Shown here: piece after piece, positions 11,563 to 20,797 of the stretch
Layout of the letters: each line of letters begins with the position of its first letter
How positions within the stretch are numbered: the stretch's first letter is position 1
Assembly (NCBI GenBank): GCA_016715405.1
Contig: JADKAE010000003.1
Span: forward strand, 248,001 to 312,000
Reading direction: 5' to 3'
Length of the DNA: 64,000 bases
From: Saprospiraceae bacterium
GTDB lineage: Bacteria > Bacteroidota > Bacteroidia > Chitinophagales > Saprospiraceae
The notes under the pieces: model-generated
What the model was told of the DNA's origin: nothing
Databases searched by the model: none
What the model saw: only the letters and a program-made list of their open reading frames with translations
Program-made: the position numbers and the translations under genes

Positions 11563-14500
11563 ATGAAAAATATAATATTCTCCATCATAATGCTGCTTTT
11601 TGCAGTAACAGCCTTTACCCAAAATATACCCCACGCCAATCACACTGTGCCTTGGGGCCTTCAGGTCAATACCTACAACGGCAATTTGTATGTACAACGC
11701 AACGACCTGGCCATCCCCAACCAGGGGATTTCTATCGATTTCAGCTTTTCGTATAATAGCTACCGCGATACCATCGACAAGGGTTTTGGCAAAGGCTGGC
11801 TTTGTTCTTACAGCATGGAATACTTCGCCCTGCACCCCGATACCCTGCTGCTGGAACACGCCGATGGCCGCCTCGATACATTTGCCAAAAACAATGGCCT
11901 TTTTGTAGCGCCCGATGGCATCTTCGACCGTTGGGAAGAGTACCAACCCGCCATGTACAGGCTCACTACCCGCCAAGGTATGCGCTATTTTTTTGAAGAT
12001 CCTGTTCACCGCAAACTGACCCGCGTAGAAGACACCAACGGCAACTTCATCAGTCTGTCGTATGATGCTGCCGGACAACTGATCACCGTGACGGACGCCT
12101 CCAACCGGAGTGTGAGCCTTTCCTGGAACGGCGCATCGCTTGCAGCCGTTATCGATGCCAACTGGACTCCCCAAAGGCAGATTAGCTACGCATATACCGC
12201 AGAAGGTCAACTTTCACAAATCACCGATCCTGAAGGTGGTATATTGAGTTATCAATACGATAACGAAGGCCGGTTAAATACCTTGTATAATCAATTAGGC
12301 GACGAATTAAAAATACTTTACGAAACTACCGGCGCCGTATCAGATATAGTGACCTGTGTCGCCCATGTCAATTTTAAATACAATACCGCACTGGGCAAAA
12401 CCTATGTGACCGAAAAAAATGAAAGCGGCGACCGCTTCTGCCTACGATTACGACGATAGGGCCGGTTAGTGCAAAAAACGGGCTCTTGTTGCGGCTACAA
12501 TACGAGTTATCAATACGACAACGACAACAACGTAGCCCTGCTGACCGACGCCAACGGCAACCCCTACAACGCCAGCCACGACGACAGGGGCAATGCCATG
12601 CTGGCCACCGATCCGATGGGGGCAAGTCAAAACCTGGCATTCGAGCCTTCGCTCAACCGCCTCACCAGCCTGGTCGACAAAAAGGGCAATACCACCACCT
12701 TCGAATACGATAACCAGGGCAATCTGACTAAGATTAATCAGCCGGAAGGAATTACCAACCAATTTGCCTACGACGCCAAGGGCAATTTAATATTACTCAC
12801 AGATGGCAACCAACACCAAAACATTTTTCAATATAATCTGAACAATGACGTCACTAATATACAATACCCCATCGGCAATGAAACTTTCCATTATGACGCC
12901 GTGGGCAACCTTACCCAAAGTACCGACGGCAACGGTAACCCGGTTAATTATTTCTATGACAAACTAAACCGGCTTACCCGCATCACCGATGCAATAGGCA
13001 ATGAAGTGAGTTTTGTGTACGACGGCGCCTCCAACCTGACCGAAGAAACTGACGCCAATGGAAATACCAAGCAATACGACTATGACCCCATCAACGGTTA
13101 CAGTCGGTCACTACCCCCGCAGGTACCACCCACTATACCTACGACGCCTCCGATAACCTAAGCCGCATTACCGACGCCAACAGCCACGAAAACCATTTTG
13201 CATACGACAATCGCAACCTGCTAATCGAGGAACGCGATGCTTTGGGCTACGCAACCTCGTATAGTTATGACGGCAATGGAAATGTGATTACCCGTACCGA
13301 CGCCAACGGCAACGTTTCATCCTACACCTACGATGCCCTCAACCGGCTCACCAGCAAAAACTACAACGGCAATACTGATAATTATGAATACGACGCCAAT
13401 GGCAACCTCACCCGCGCCTCCAACAACCATATCAGCATTAGCTTCCAATACGACGCACTAAACCGCCTTCGCGAAAAAAATATAGAAACCTGGGGCAAAA
13501 CCATCGGTTATGAATACGATGGAGCAGGCAACCGAAGCAAAATGACCGACCCCGACGGCGGCGAAACGCTCTACAGCTATGACGCTAATAACCGGCTCAT
13601 CAGCATCACTAATCCAGCCGGTGAAACCACTGTTTTTACTTATGATAACGGTGGAAGGCTTGTTCAACAAAACTATCACAATGGCTCAAAAGCCAACTTT
13701 ACCTACGATGCCGCCAACCGCCTGCTCAGTCTTGTTCATTCTTCCTCTTCAGGTAATACCATCGCCAGTTATACCTATACATACGACAACAACGGCAACC
13801 GCCTCAGTATGACCGACCAGTCGGGCGGAACGGCCAGTTATACTTACGACGGCGATAACCGCCTTGTTAATGTGACCTATACCGGTATTATTGCACCTAA
13901 CCAACAATTTGAATTGGATGCTACCGGCAACCGCACCTTGCTCAACAATGGCGGCGTAGAAACGGCGTATGCCTACGACGACGCCGACCGCTTGGAAACC
14001 GCCGGTACTACCAGCTACGATTTCGACAATAACGGCAACATGGTGCAGAAAACTACAGGCAATGGGCAAACAACCACTTACCAATACGACGGCGAAAACC
14101 GGTTGCTCCGCGTTGCGCTGCCCAACGGTGAAAGCGTGGATTTCCAATACGATCCTTTCGGCAACCGCATCGCACAGCAAAATACCTCAGGAACAACCCG
14201 CTACCTGCTCGATGGCGACAATGTGCTCATGGAACTCGACGACGCCAACACTACCCTGGCCCGTTACACCGCCGGGCTATCGCTCGATAGCTGGATCAGC
14301 ATGGAGCGCAACGGCCAATCTTATTTCTACCACACCGACGGACTGGGCAGCATTACCGCCCTCACCAACGGCGCCCAAACTATTGCCTCTACTTACCGCT
14401 ACGACGCCTATGGCAATATGCTGTCTCAAACCGGTAATGTGCCCAATCCCTATACCTATACAGGCCGGGAGTTTGACGCTGCAACGGGACTGTATTATTA

Positions 14501-16490
14501 CCGCACCCGGTTTTATGATGCAACAGTCGGGAGGTTTTTGACTAGAGATGATTTTCCTTTGGATAAAAATAATCCAAACACAATTAATAGATATTTGTAC
14601 ATAGAATCCAACCCGATAAATTATGTTGACCCAACGGGAGAATAGCATTTTTGCCATTTATATATGCAGCAATTGGTGGTGCAAGCTTTGGAGCAGGGGT
14701 GGATGGGCTTTATCAATATTTTTTCAGAAGGTAGAACATTAGAATGCTGGGACTGGCAGTCAACGATATTCAATGGAGTATTAGGCGCAGGAGGTGGTAT
14801 TGCAGTCAAACTTACTACCTTCATCGGTTCAAAGTTGGTGTTTTTTGGAAAGACAGTACAAAAAAAATTAAATTTCAGGGAAGTTTATAAAGAGCGTTAT
14901 CACAAAGGCAAAAACCTTCACAAACCATTAGTTCGGTTTTCGAAAAGTCCTAAAGGGGGACGAACGAGTATTAATGCTATGATGAAAAATGATTTGATAC
15001 TTATTCCAACCATTTCAGGTATTGCTTCTTTTATCAAGAAATTTTTTGATCCTTCTGATAGCGATACTGGATGTAATGAAAAGAGTGGCTCCCAAGAATC
15101 CACTATAGATCAACTTCTTCCAAATCTGCCCGAGGTCACCATCCCCATCATCCGCGCCTTCGACCCCAACGAAATCCTATCACCAACGGGTTGCGGCACG
15201 GACCGTTGGGTAACCAAAAACGCCACCCTGCCATACACTATCCTGTTTGAAAACAGCCCCGATTTTGCTACGGCTCCTGCACAACGCGTCGTCATCGAAT
15301 TGCCTTTAGACGAAGACCTGCAGGCGGAATCCTTCCGGGTGGGCAACTTTGGTTTTGGTAATTACTACTTTACCGTACCGGCCAATGTGAGTTATTACAA
15401 TGCACAACTCGACCTCAGTGACAGCCTTGGTGTTTTGCTCGACGTAGTGGCCGGGGTTGACGTCAACAGCGCGCCACCCAGGGCCTTTTGGATATTCGAG
15501 TCGAAAGACCCCGCCACAGGGCTGGCTGCCAACCTGCCCGCCAATGCAGGCTTTCTGCCCGTCAATGATACCCTGTCCCATATCGGCGAAGGTTTTGTCA
15601 ACTTTACGCTGCGCGCCCATTCTACCGCGGTGACCTACGATACGCTACACGCCCGGGCCGCTATTATTTTCGACGACAACCCACCCATCCTCACCAACCT
15701 GGCTTTTAACCTACTCGACGCCGACCTCCCCGCCAGCCATATCACCGATATCGATACCCTGGCCGGCGACCAGTTATTGCTGAGCTTCCTGGGTGATGAC
15801 GTAGGTTCGGGTATCGCCGGGTATACGCTGTACATCTCCGAAAATGGCGGGCCTTTCCTGCCGCTGGTGGCCAACTTGTCGGGTGACAACTATACCTTCC
15901 AAGGCACGCCGGGCAGCAGCTACGAATTTTTTCTGATCGCCACCGATTGCGCAGGCAACGTGGAGCCCCTCAAAAACGGCGCCGAACTGGAATGCGCTTT
16001 ATCGCTTACCCTTTCCCAAACACCGTCTACCAACGGGCAGTCAAACGGAAGCGCTTCCGTACAGGTAGCCGGCAACTTGGGTAGTCTGTCCTATCTTTGG
16101 TCAAACAATGCAACGACGGCCTCCATAAACAATGTACCCGCCGGTACATATAGCGTCTCCGTCACCGACGGGCTGGGATGTTCCAACTTTGGTACGATCA
16201 CCGTGGACAACGTTACCGGAACCGCCTCAATAAACAAGTTATTCATCCAGCGTATTTATCCTTCACCAGCACCAAACAACGTTAATGTGGAGTTTTTCTC
16301 GCCGGACTCAGTGGTATTTATTGAACTATACGACGCACGAGGTAACAAACTTTCAGGTCGAAGTATGCGAGTAAATGCAGGAATCATCAACACCATCCAA
16401 CTAGATGTTAGCGAACTGCCTACGGCTAACTACCTGATAGTAGTGCGCTTGAAAGACGCCGTTATAAGCGGCATATTTATGAAAGGATAA
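11563..16490 (+). CDS. RHS-repeat exoprotein with DUF7619-like module and T9SS tail (frameshifted)
   Basis: About 1,640 codons lie in frames 11563-12459, 12469-13161, 13242-14645 and 14664-16490. The protein has a signal peptide (MKNIIFSIIMLLFAVTAFTQ), an N-terminal domain, then about 1,000 residues of YD repeats (YDxxGNL type). The RHS core motif RFYDATVGRFLTRDD leads to NYVDPTGE. A variable tip of about 150 aa follows: a glycine-rich hydrophobic stretch (AAIGGASFGAGVDG), LGAGGGIAVKL, and a basic part. Next come a FDPNEILSPTGCG-type adhesin module, Ig-like domains and a T9SS tail (RIYPSPAPNNVNVEF to IFMKG). Adding one A at 14640 and fixing the T run near 14727 restores one frame. No recognisable toxin domain was seen, and no immunity gene follows. 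Confidence 0.82.
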
Positions 16491-16505
16491 CTTTGGTGAC
16501 AGGAA

Positions 16506-16551
16506 CTATTGACGCTGCCCGTTGTTTTTTTACGAGGGGCAGTATCAATAG
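16506..16551 (+). terminator. Hairpin terminator after the RHS gene
   Basis: CTATTGACGCTGCCC (16506-16520) pairs with GGGCAGTATCAATAG (16537-16551), 13 of 15 positions. The loop contains a T7 run. It lies 16 nt after the RHS stop codon. Confidence 0.6.
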
Positions 16552-16555
16552 TATT

Positions 16556-16647
16556 CCGGCCAATGTATTATTTTGCCCGCCGATATCCCGCACGCACTCA
16601 AAGCAGTCGAGCGGTTTAAGATGATGCTGGTGATGATAAAAAATTGA
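16556..16647 (+). repeat. Cupin 3'-end direct repeat, copy 2
   Basis: A near-identical copy of 4924-5018. It still reads as the last 28 residues of the cupin (CIILPADIPHALKAVERFKM to MIKN, then stop) but has no gene start. It sits between the RHS terminator and the stop of the SDR gene on the other strand. Confidence 0.9.
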
Positions 16648-16662
16648 AACGACAAGCCTCGT

Positions 16663-17442
16663 TTAAAGACTCCTGTCCAAATGCACGTACCCCCCATCTA
16701 CGTGGACTAATTGCCCAGTGGTATGACTGGAACAATCCGATAACAAAAAAGCCACCATATTGGCGATTTCTTCAGCAGTGGTCATGCGCTTTTCAAAGGG
16801 AATTTTATCGGTGATGGATTGCAGCTTTTGAGCCGGATCGGGAAAGGTTTTGATCCACTTATCGTAGAGCGGGGTGTAGCATTCCGCCACAACCACCGCA
16901 TTTACTCTAATGCCATAAGGCAAAAGCTCCACCGCCCATTCGCGGGTGAGGGCGTTGCGGCCGCCGTTGGAGGCGGCGTAGGCCGAGGTATTGCCCTGGC
17001 CCGTCTCGGCTGTCTTGGAGCCGATGTTGACGATGGGCCCTTTGCTTGCAATTAAGTCGGGTAGCGCGTAATGCGCCATCAGGTAGTAGTGGATGAGGTT
17101 TTTGTGCAGAGAGGCTACAAAGGCTTCGTAACTGCCGTTTTGCAAGCCCACGCCGTCGTTTACCCCGGCGTTGTTCACCAGGCCTTCTATGCGCCCAAAC
17201 TCCGCTCTGATTGCCTCTACGGCCGCTTTGCAGGCCTCATTGGAGCTCAACTCGGCAACTACCTGGAAGGCCTGGCCGCCCATTGCTTTTACTTTGTCTA
17301 CTACCGCCAGGTTATCGGCCTTGTTGCGGCCAACGATAACGGAAATGGCCCCCTCTTCGGCTAATTTCAATACGATGCCTTCGCCGATGCCTTTGGCGCC
17401 GCCGGTGACGATGATAACTTTGTTTTCAAGGTGTAATTCCAT
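16663..17442 (-). CDS. SDR oxidoreductase, probable L-fucose dehydrogenase
   Basis: This 259 aa short-chain dehydrogenase has the dinucleotide-binding motif TGGAKGIG near residues 14-21, the NNAG motif and the catalytic Ser (VNIGSKTAE). At the catalytic site it reads SAYAASNGGRN, so the usual YxxxK Lys is Asn (codon AAC). I believe this NGGR form occurs in Bacteroidota relatives, but it deserves checking. The C-terminus ends in TGQLVHVDGGYVHLDRSL. As the last gene of the six-gene deoxysugar operon it most likely oxidises L-fucose (or a related 6-deoxysugar) to the lactone with NAD(P), feeding the lactonase upstream. The ATG at 17442 is the natural start, giving MELHLENKVIIVTGG. Confidence 0.82.
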   Translation of the reverse strand: MELHLENKVIIVTGGAKGIGEGIVLKLAEEGAISVIVGRNKADNLAVVDKVKAMGGQAFQVVAELSSNEACKAAVEAIRAEFGRIEGLVNNAGVNDGVGLQNGSYEAFVASLHKNLIHYYLMAHYALPDLIASKGPIVNIGSKTAETGQGNTSAYAASNGGRNALTREWAVELLPYGIRVNAVVVAECYTPLYDKWIKTFPDPAQKLQSITDKIPFEKRMTTAEEIANMVAFLLSDCSSHTTGQLVHVDGGYVHLDRSL

Positions 17443-17478
17443 GGTAATCTATGTTTTAGCAGAGTACAGAGGGGATTA

Positions 17479-17569
17479 ACCGCAGAGTTAAAGGAGTTAA
17501 TCGCTGAGTTTCGCGGAGTGTTATTTTCTCTCTGCGGAACTCTGCGAAAAACTCCTTTAACTCTGCGGT
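17479..17569. repeat. Operon spacer hairpin, family A, copy 1
   Basis: ACCGCAGAGTTAAAGGAGTT (17479-17498) pairs perfectly with its reverse complement at 17550-17569. The inner parts (CGCTGAGTTTCGCGGA and TCTGCGGAACTCTGCG) extend the stem imperfectly. It lies between the SDR and mutarotase genes. Near-identical 20-nt arms recur at 18886 and 20717. Confidence 0.9.
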
Positions 17570-17584
17570 AAAAAATTCCCGGCA

Positions 17585-17917
17585 CTACAATTCACAAATC
17601 CGCTGCATCAACTGCCATTTTTCGCCGGTTTCCACCCCGGGCAAAGCCTGCTGGTAATTCCACATCAATTCCTCCCAACGCAACACATGCGGATTGGCCT
17701 CGTCCATTTGTTTTTTTCTTTCAAAACTAAAATCATCTTCAGTCACCAAGGTCATAAATAAACGATTTTCCCAGCGATAAATATCCAGCGAAATAATGCC
17801 TGAATCTTTTATACTTTTTACTATTTCATCCGGCACGTTTTGGTGGTATTTTTCGTATTCGGCAATTAAATGCGGGTCATTTTTTAAATCCAATAGCAGG
17901 GCGTATTTTTTTGCCAT
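17585..17917 (-). CDS. L-rhamnose/L-fucose mutarotase (RhaM-like, COG3254)
   Basis: The 110 aa product matches the RhaM/DUF718 ferredoxin-like mutarotase family in length and motifs: ALLLDLKNDP at the start, a YHQNVPDEI helix, ISLDIYRWENRLFM strand and WEELMW...PG near the C-terminus. The family interconverts alpha and beta anomers of L-rhamnose or L-fucose. Its position inside the L-fucose oxidation operon suggests supply of the anomer used by the dehydrogenase. It is separated from both neighbours by hairpin spacers of two different families (A downstream, B upstream). Confidence 0.87.
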   Translation of the reverse strand: MAKKYALLLDLKNDPHLIAEYEKYHQNVPDEIVKSIKDSGIISLDIYRWENRLFMTLVTEDDFSFERKKQMDEANPHVLRWEELMWNYQQALPGVETGEKWQLMQRICEL

Positions 17918-17940
17918 AATTTTAAATTTGAGTAATTGTT

Positions 17941-18036
17941 TAGTTTAGTGCATTCGCAGTTTAGCGATTGGGTTTAGCTGTATGTTTAGAAAACTAAACC
18001 CTAACGCTAAACCCTAACGCTAAACCCTACTAAACA
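17941..18036. repeat. Operon spacer hairpin, family B, copy 1 (13-nt words)
   Basis: The left arm (17941-17990) contains GTTTAGCGATTGGGTTTAG. The right arm (17991-18036) carries reverse-complement words CTAAACCCTAACG repeated with 13-nt spacing. TTTAGTGCATTCGCAGTTTA and CTGTATGTTTAGAAAAC are closely matched at the family B copy near 46165-46220. It fills the spacer between the mutarotase and lactonase genes. Confidence 0.85.
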
Positions 18037-18040
18037 GTAA

Positions 18041-18871
18041 CTAATTTGAAATATTATAAAACCGGCAGGCCGTTTTACCCATTATCTGGTCTTGCTCGCT
18101 TTCGCTTAATGTTTGGATGTATTTTTTTACCAAATCAATTGTACGTTGATAATCAGCGGCGAGCAGGCACACCGGCCAGTCGGAGCCGAACATCAGCCTC
18201 TCCGGACCGAAGGCCTCCAATGCGACATCCATATAAGGCCTGATGTGGCTTTCCTCCCAAAACGCATGATCGGCTTCGGTGACCATTCCCGACAACTTGC
18301 AATACACGTTGGGCAGGCTCGCCATGGCGTTTACTTGTTGCTTCCAGGGTTCTATTTCCTGTTTTTTGATAAATGGTTTGGCCAGGTGGTCGATTACAAA
18401 AGGCTGGTAGGAATAGGTTTTGGCCAAATCATACGCGGCCGGCAAATGATGGGGGTAAATGAGGATATCATAGGTGTATTTCAGCCTGCACAAGGCGCCG
18501 ATGCCGTTTCTGAACTCGCGGGAGGCCATTTTCTCCGGCGGTTCCGCCTGCAGGATATGCCGGAAACCGGCCAGTTTGGTTTGGTCTTGCCATTGCTCCA
18601 ATCGCTCCCCTACATCAGGCGCTGATAAATCTACCCAGCCCACTACTTTTTTGATGAAATCGTTTTGCGCAGCTAATTCCAGCAAAAAATCAGTCTCCTG
18701 ATTGGATTGATCGGCCTGCACGGCCACGCAGCCGTCTATGCCGGCTTGCTGCAATAGCGGCGCAAGTTCGCCCGGCAAAAAATCCTTTTGTAGCACGGGC
18801 ATGCTGTCGTCTATCCAGGCATCCCGCACCGGATCAAAAATCCAGAAATGTTGGTGGGCGTCGATTTTCAT
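18041..18871 (-). CDS. Amidohydrolase, probable L-fuconolactone hydrolase (COG3618)
   Basis: The 276 aa protein starts with MKIDAHQHFWIFD, carrying the metal-binding HxH of amidohydrolase-2 enzymes. It continues with GFRHILQAEP, the FVIDHLAKP histidine motif, a KLSGM strand and MFGSDWPVC with the catalytic Asp. These are the markers of the COG3618 sugar lactonase group, which includes L-fucono-1,5-lactonase and L-rhamnono-lactonase. In this operon it would open the lactone made by the SDR dehydrogenase to L-fuconate, the substrate of the dehydratase encoded at 20785-22095. The length is normal for the family and no key residue is missing. Confidence 0.88.
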   Translation of the reverse strand: MKIDAHQHFWIFDPVRDAWIDDSMPVLQKDFLPGELAPLLQQAGIDGCVAVQADQSNQETDFLLELAAQNDFIKKVVGWVDLSAPDVGERLEQWQDQTKLAGFRHILQAEPPEKMASREFRNGIGALCRLKYTYDILIYPHHLPAAYDLAKTYSYQPFVIDHLAKPFIKKQEIEPWKQQVNAMASLPNVYCKLSGMVTEADHAFWEESHIRPYMDVALEAFGPERLMFGSDWPVCLLAADYQRTIDLVKKYIQTLSESEQDQIMGKTACRFYNISN

Positions 18872-18885
18872 GTGTTTTTTATTTT

Positions 18886-18976
18886 ACCGCAGAGTTAAAG
18901 GAGTTTTTCGCGGAGTTTCGCAGAGTCAACATAACACTCTGCGCAACTCAGCGCTTAACTCCTTTAACTCTGCGGT
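18886..18976. repeat. Operon spacer hairpin, family A, copy 2
   Basis: The 20-nt arm ACCGCAGAGTTAAAGGAGTT (18886-18905) pairs perfectly with 18957-18976. The right arm ends on the first base of the stop codon (TTA on this strand) of the FAH-family gene. Confidence 0.9.
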
Positions 18977-19827
18977 TAAAAATACCTCACAAATTGCCTG
19001 GCCGTTCCCAGTCCCTCCACTCCCAATTCCACCGTATCCCCGGCCTGCAGGTAGCGCGGCGGCTTCAGTCCCATACCCACACCGGGCGGCGTGCCTGTAG
19101 AGATCACATCGCCTGGCAGCAGGCTCATATATTGACTAATATAACTCACCAATTTCGGGATGCCGTGCACCAGGTCAGAGGTGCTGCTATCCTGCATCAT
19201 CACGTCATTCACCTTGAGCCACAGCCGCAACTTGTGCGGGTCGGCAATCTCGTCTTTAGTGACCAGGTAGGGCCCCAGCGGCGCAAACGTGTCGCAGCTT
19301 TTGCCTTTCACCCATTGTCCGCCGTGGTGGAGCTGAAAATCGCGCTCGCTGATGTCGTTGTGCAATACATAGCCAGCCACGTAATCCAAGGCGTCCGCTT
19401 CGCTCACATAGGTAGCTTTTTTGCCGATTACGATGGCCAGTTCTACCTCCCAATCGGTCTTTTCGGAATTTTTTGGGATGACGATATCGTCAAACGGCCC
19501 CACGATAGCGGAAGTGGCTTTCATAAAAAGCACGGGTTGCTCGGGGATTTCCATACCCGATTCCTGGGCGTGCAGCGAATAGTTGAGCCCTACGCAAATC
19601 AGCTTGGAAGGGCGCGTTATCGGCGGCCCCAGGCGGGTATCCTTGCTGATCTCGGGGCAGTTGACCTGGTTCTTTTCCAACCAGGCAGCCAGGCGATTCA
19701 AGCCGTCACTTCCCAGGAATTCTTCCGACCAATCTTCGCCGAAGGCGCTGCAATCGAGCCATTTGCCGTCGGGGGTTGCTATGCCGGGTTTTTCTTTTCC
19801 CGGCTCGCCATACCGTATCAATTTCAT
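18976..19827 (-). CDS. FAH-family hydrolase, probable 2,4-diketo-3-deoxy-L-fuconate hydrolase
   Basis: This 283 aa protein is a fumarylacetoacetate hydrolase family member. An N-terminal domain (MKLIRYGEPGKEKPGI) is followed by the catalytic domain with ICVGLNYSLHA, the metal-binding glutamates in DWEVELAIVIG, the Asp of HNDISERDFQ, GKSCDTFAPLGPY and ISTGTPPGVGMG. In oxidative L-fucose and L-rhamnose pathways this family cleaves the 2,4-diketo-3-deoxy acid to pyruvate and L-lactate. The adjacent KDF dehydrogenase supports that role. An alternative is a 2-hydroxyhepta-2,4-diene-dioate isomerase-type activity, which the same motifs also allow. Confidence 0.87.
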   Translation of the reverse strand: MKLIRYGEPGKEKPGIATPDGKWLDCSAFGEDWSEEFLGSDGLNRLAAWLEKNQVNCPEISKDTRLGPPITRPSKLICVGLNYSLHAQESGMEIPEQPVLFMKATSAIVGPFDDIVIPKNSEKTDWEVELAIVIGKKATYVSEADALDYVAGYVLHNDISERDFQLHHGGQWVKGKSCDTFAPLGPYLVTKDEIADPHKLRLWLKVNDVMMQDSSTSDLVHGIPKLVSYISQYMSLLPGDVISTGTPPGVGMGLKPPRYLQAGDTVELGVEGLGTARQFVRYF

Positions 19828-19849
19828 GGGTGATGTTTTTGTTGTTACT

Positions 19850-19945
19850 GTTTAGCGATTGGGTTTAGCGTTAGGGTTTAGCGATTGGGTTTAGCTAAAC
19901 TGCGCATGCACTAAACCCTATCGCTAAACTGCGTATGCACTAAAC
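19850..19945. repeat. Operon spacer hairpin, family B, copy 2 (13-nt words)
   Basis: The left arm TTTAGCGATTGGG / TTTAGCGTTAGGG / TTTAGCGATTGGG (19850 on) is three 13-nt words. The right arm (19895-19945) has CTAAACTGCGCATGCA, CTAAACCCTATCG and CTAAACTGCGTATGCA. It lies between the FAH gene and the second SDR gene. Confidence 0.85.
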
Positions 19946-19947
19946 TA

Positions 19948-20703
19948 TTACTTTAAACTAATAAATCCCCCATCCAGGGGAAAATTGCAGCCGGTGACAA
20001 ACGCGGCGTCATCGCTGCAAAGATACAGCGCCAGCGCGGCTACCTCCTCCGGCGTTCCCATCCGGCCGATGGGTTGTGTGGCGGCCAGCTTGGCAAACAT
20101 CTCCTCCTCCTGGCCGGGATAGTGTTTGGCCAGGAAGCCATCCACAAACGGCGTGTGAATCCGCGCCGGTGAAATAGCATTGCAGCGGATGTTTTTGTCA
20201 ATGTAATCGCGGGCAATGGTCAGGGTCATATTGAGCACGGCGGCTTTGGTCATAGAATAAGCAAAGCGGTCGGGAATGCCTACCACGGCGGCAATAGAAG
20301 CCATGTTCAGAATCACTCCCCCACCCTGCGCTACCATTTTGCCAATGAGGGCTTTGCTGCAATTGTACACGCCCTTAATGTTGATCTGGTACAGCCTGTC
20401 GAGGTCTTCTTCGCTGGTCTGTTCGATGTTGCCGATATGCGATACGCCTGCGTTGTTGACCAAAATATGGATAGGCGATCTAACCTGGGCTACCGCTTCG
20501 GTCACCTGCTCAAAATCGGAAATGTCGCATTGCACAAAACCCACCGGTAGGCCCTCTGCCTGCAATTGCAGTGCCACCTTGGTGCCGGTATCTTCGTTGA
20601 TGTCAAAGATAAATACCCGGCCGCCGGCCGCAGCAAACCGTCTGGTGATGGCCAAGCCAATACCGCTGGCGCCCCCGGTGACGATGATGTTTTTGTTTTT
20701 CAT
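19948..20703 (-). CDS. SDR oxidoreductase, probable 2-keto-3-deoxy-L-fuconate dehydrogenase
   Basis: The 251 aa short-chain dehydrogenase has TGGASGIG near residues 9-16, DINEDTG (NAD-type acidic residue), NNAG, the catalytic Ser in LNMASIAAV, and an intact YSMTK (YxxxK) motif. It ends in FPLDGGFISLK. In the oxidative L-fucose route this step converts 2-keto-3-deoxy-L-fuconate to the 2,4-diketo compound. The gene lies between the dehydratase (preceding step) and the FAH hydrolase (next step), which fits. Unlike the SDR at 16663-17442, all catalytic residues are canonical. Confidence 0.86.
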   Translation of the reverse strand: MKNKNIIVTGGASGIGLAITRRFAAAGGRVFIFDINEDTGTKVALQLQAEGLPVGFVQCDISDFEQVTEAVAQVRSPIHILVNNAGVSHIGNIEQTSEEDLDRLYQINIKGVYNCSKALIGKMVAQGGGVILNMASIAAVVGIPDRFAYSMTKAAVLNMTLTIARDYIDKNIRCNAISPARIHTPFVDGFLAKHYPGQEEEMFAKLAATQPIGRMGTPEEVAALALYLCSDDAAFVTGCNFPLDGGFISLK

Positions 20704-20716
20704 GAGTATTTTTTTA

Positions 20717-20797
20717 ACCGCAGAGTGAAAGGAGTTTTACGCTGAGTTACGCTGAGACAACATAAAACTCTGCGTTAAACTCCTTTAACTCTGCGGT
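20717..20797. repeat. Operon spacer hairpin, family A, copy 3
   Basis: The left arm (20717-20736) differs by one base from the other family A arms (GAGTGAAAG for GAGTTAAAG). The right arm (20778-20797) is the standard AACTCCTTTAACTCTGCGGT. It separates the KDF dehydrogenase and dehydratase genes and reaches the dehydratase C-terminal codons. Confidence 0.9.

Noticed and set aside
11563..16490. Classical RHS polymorphic toxin with immunity gene
   Set aside because: No toxin domain was recognised at the tip, no small gene follows, and the protein ends in a T9SS sorting domain followed by a terminator.
4924..16647. Composite transposon
   Set aside because: No transposase, integrase or terminal inverted repeats were found; the flanking repeats are gene tails.
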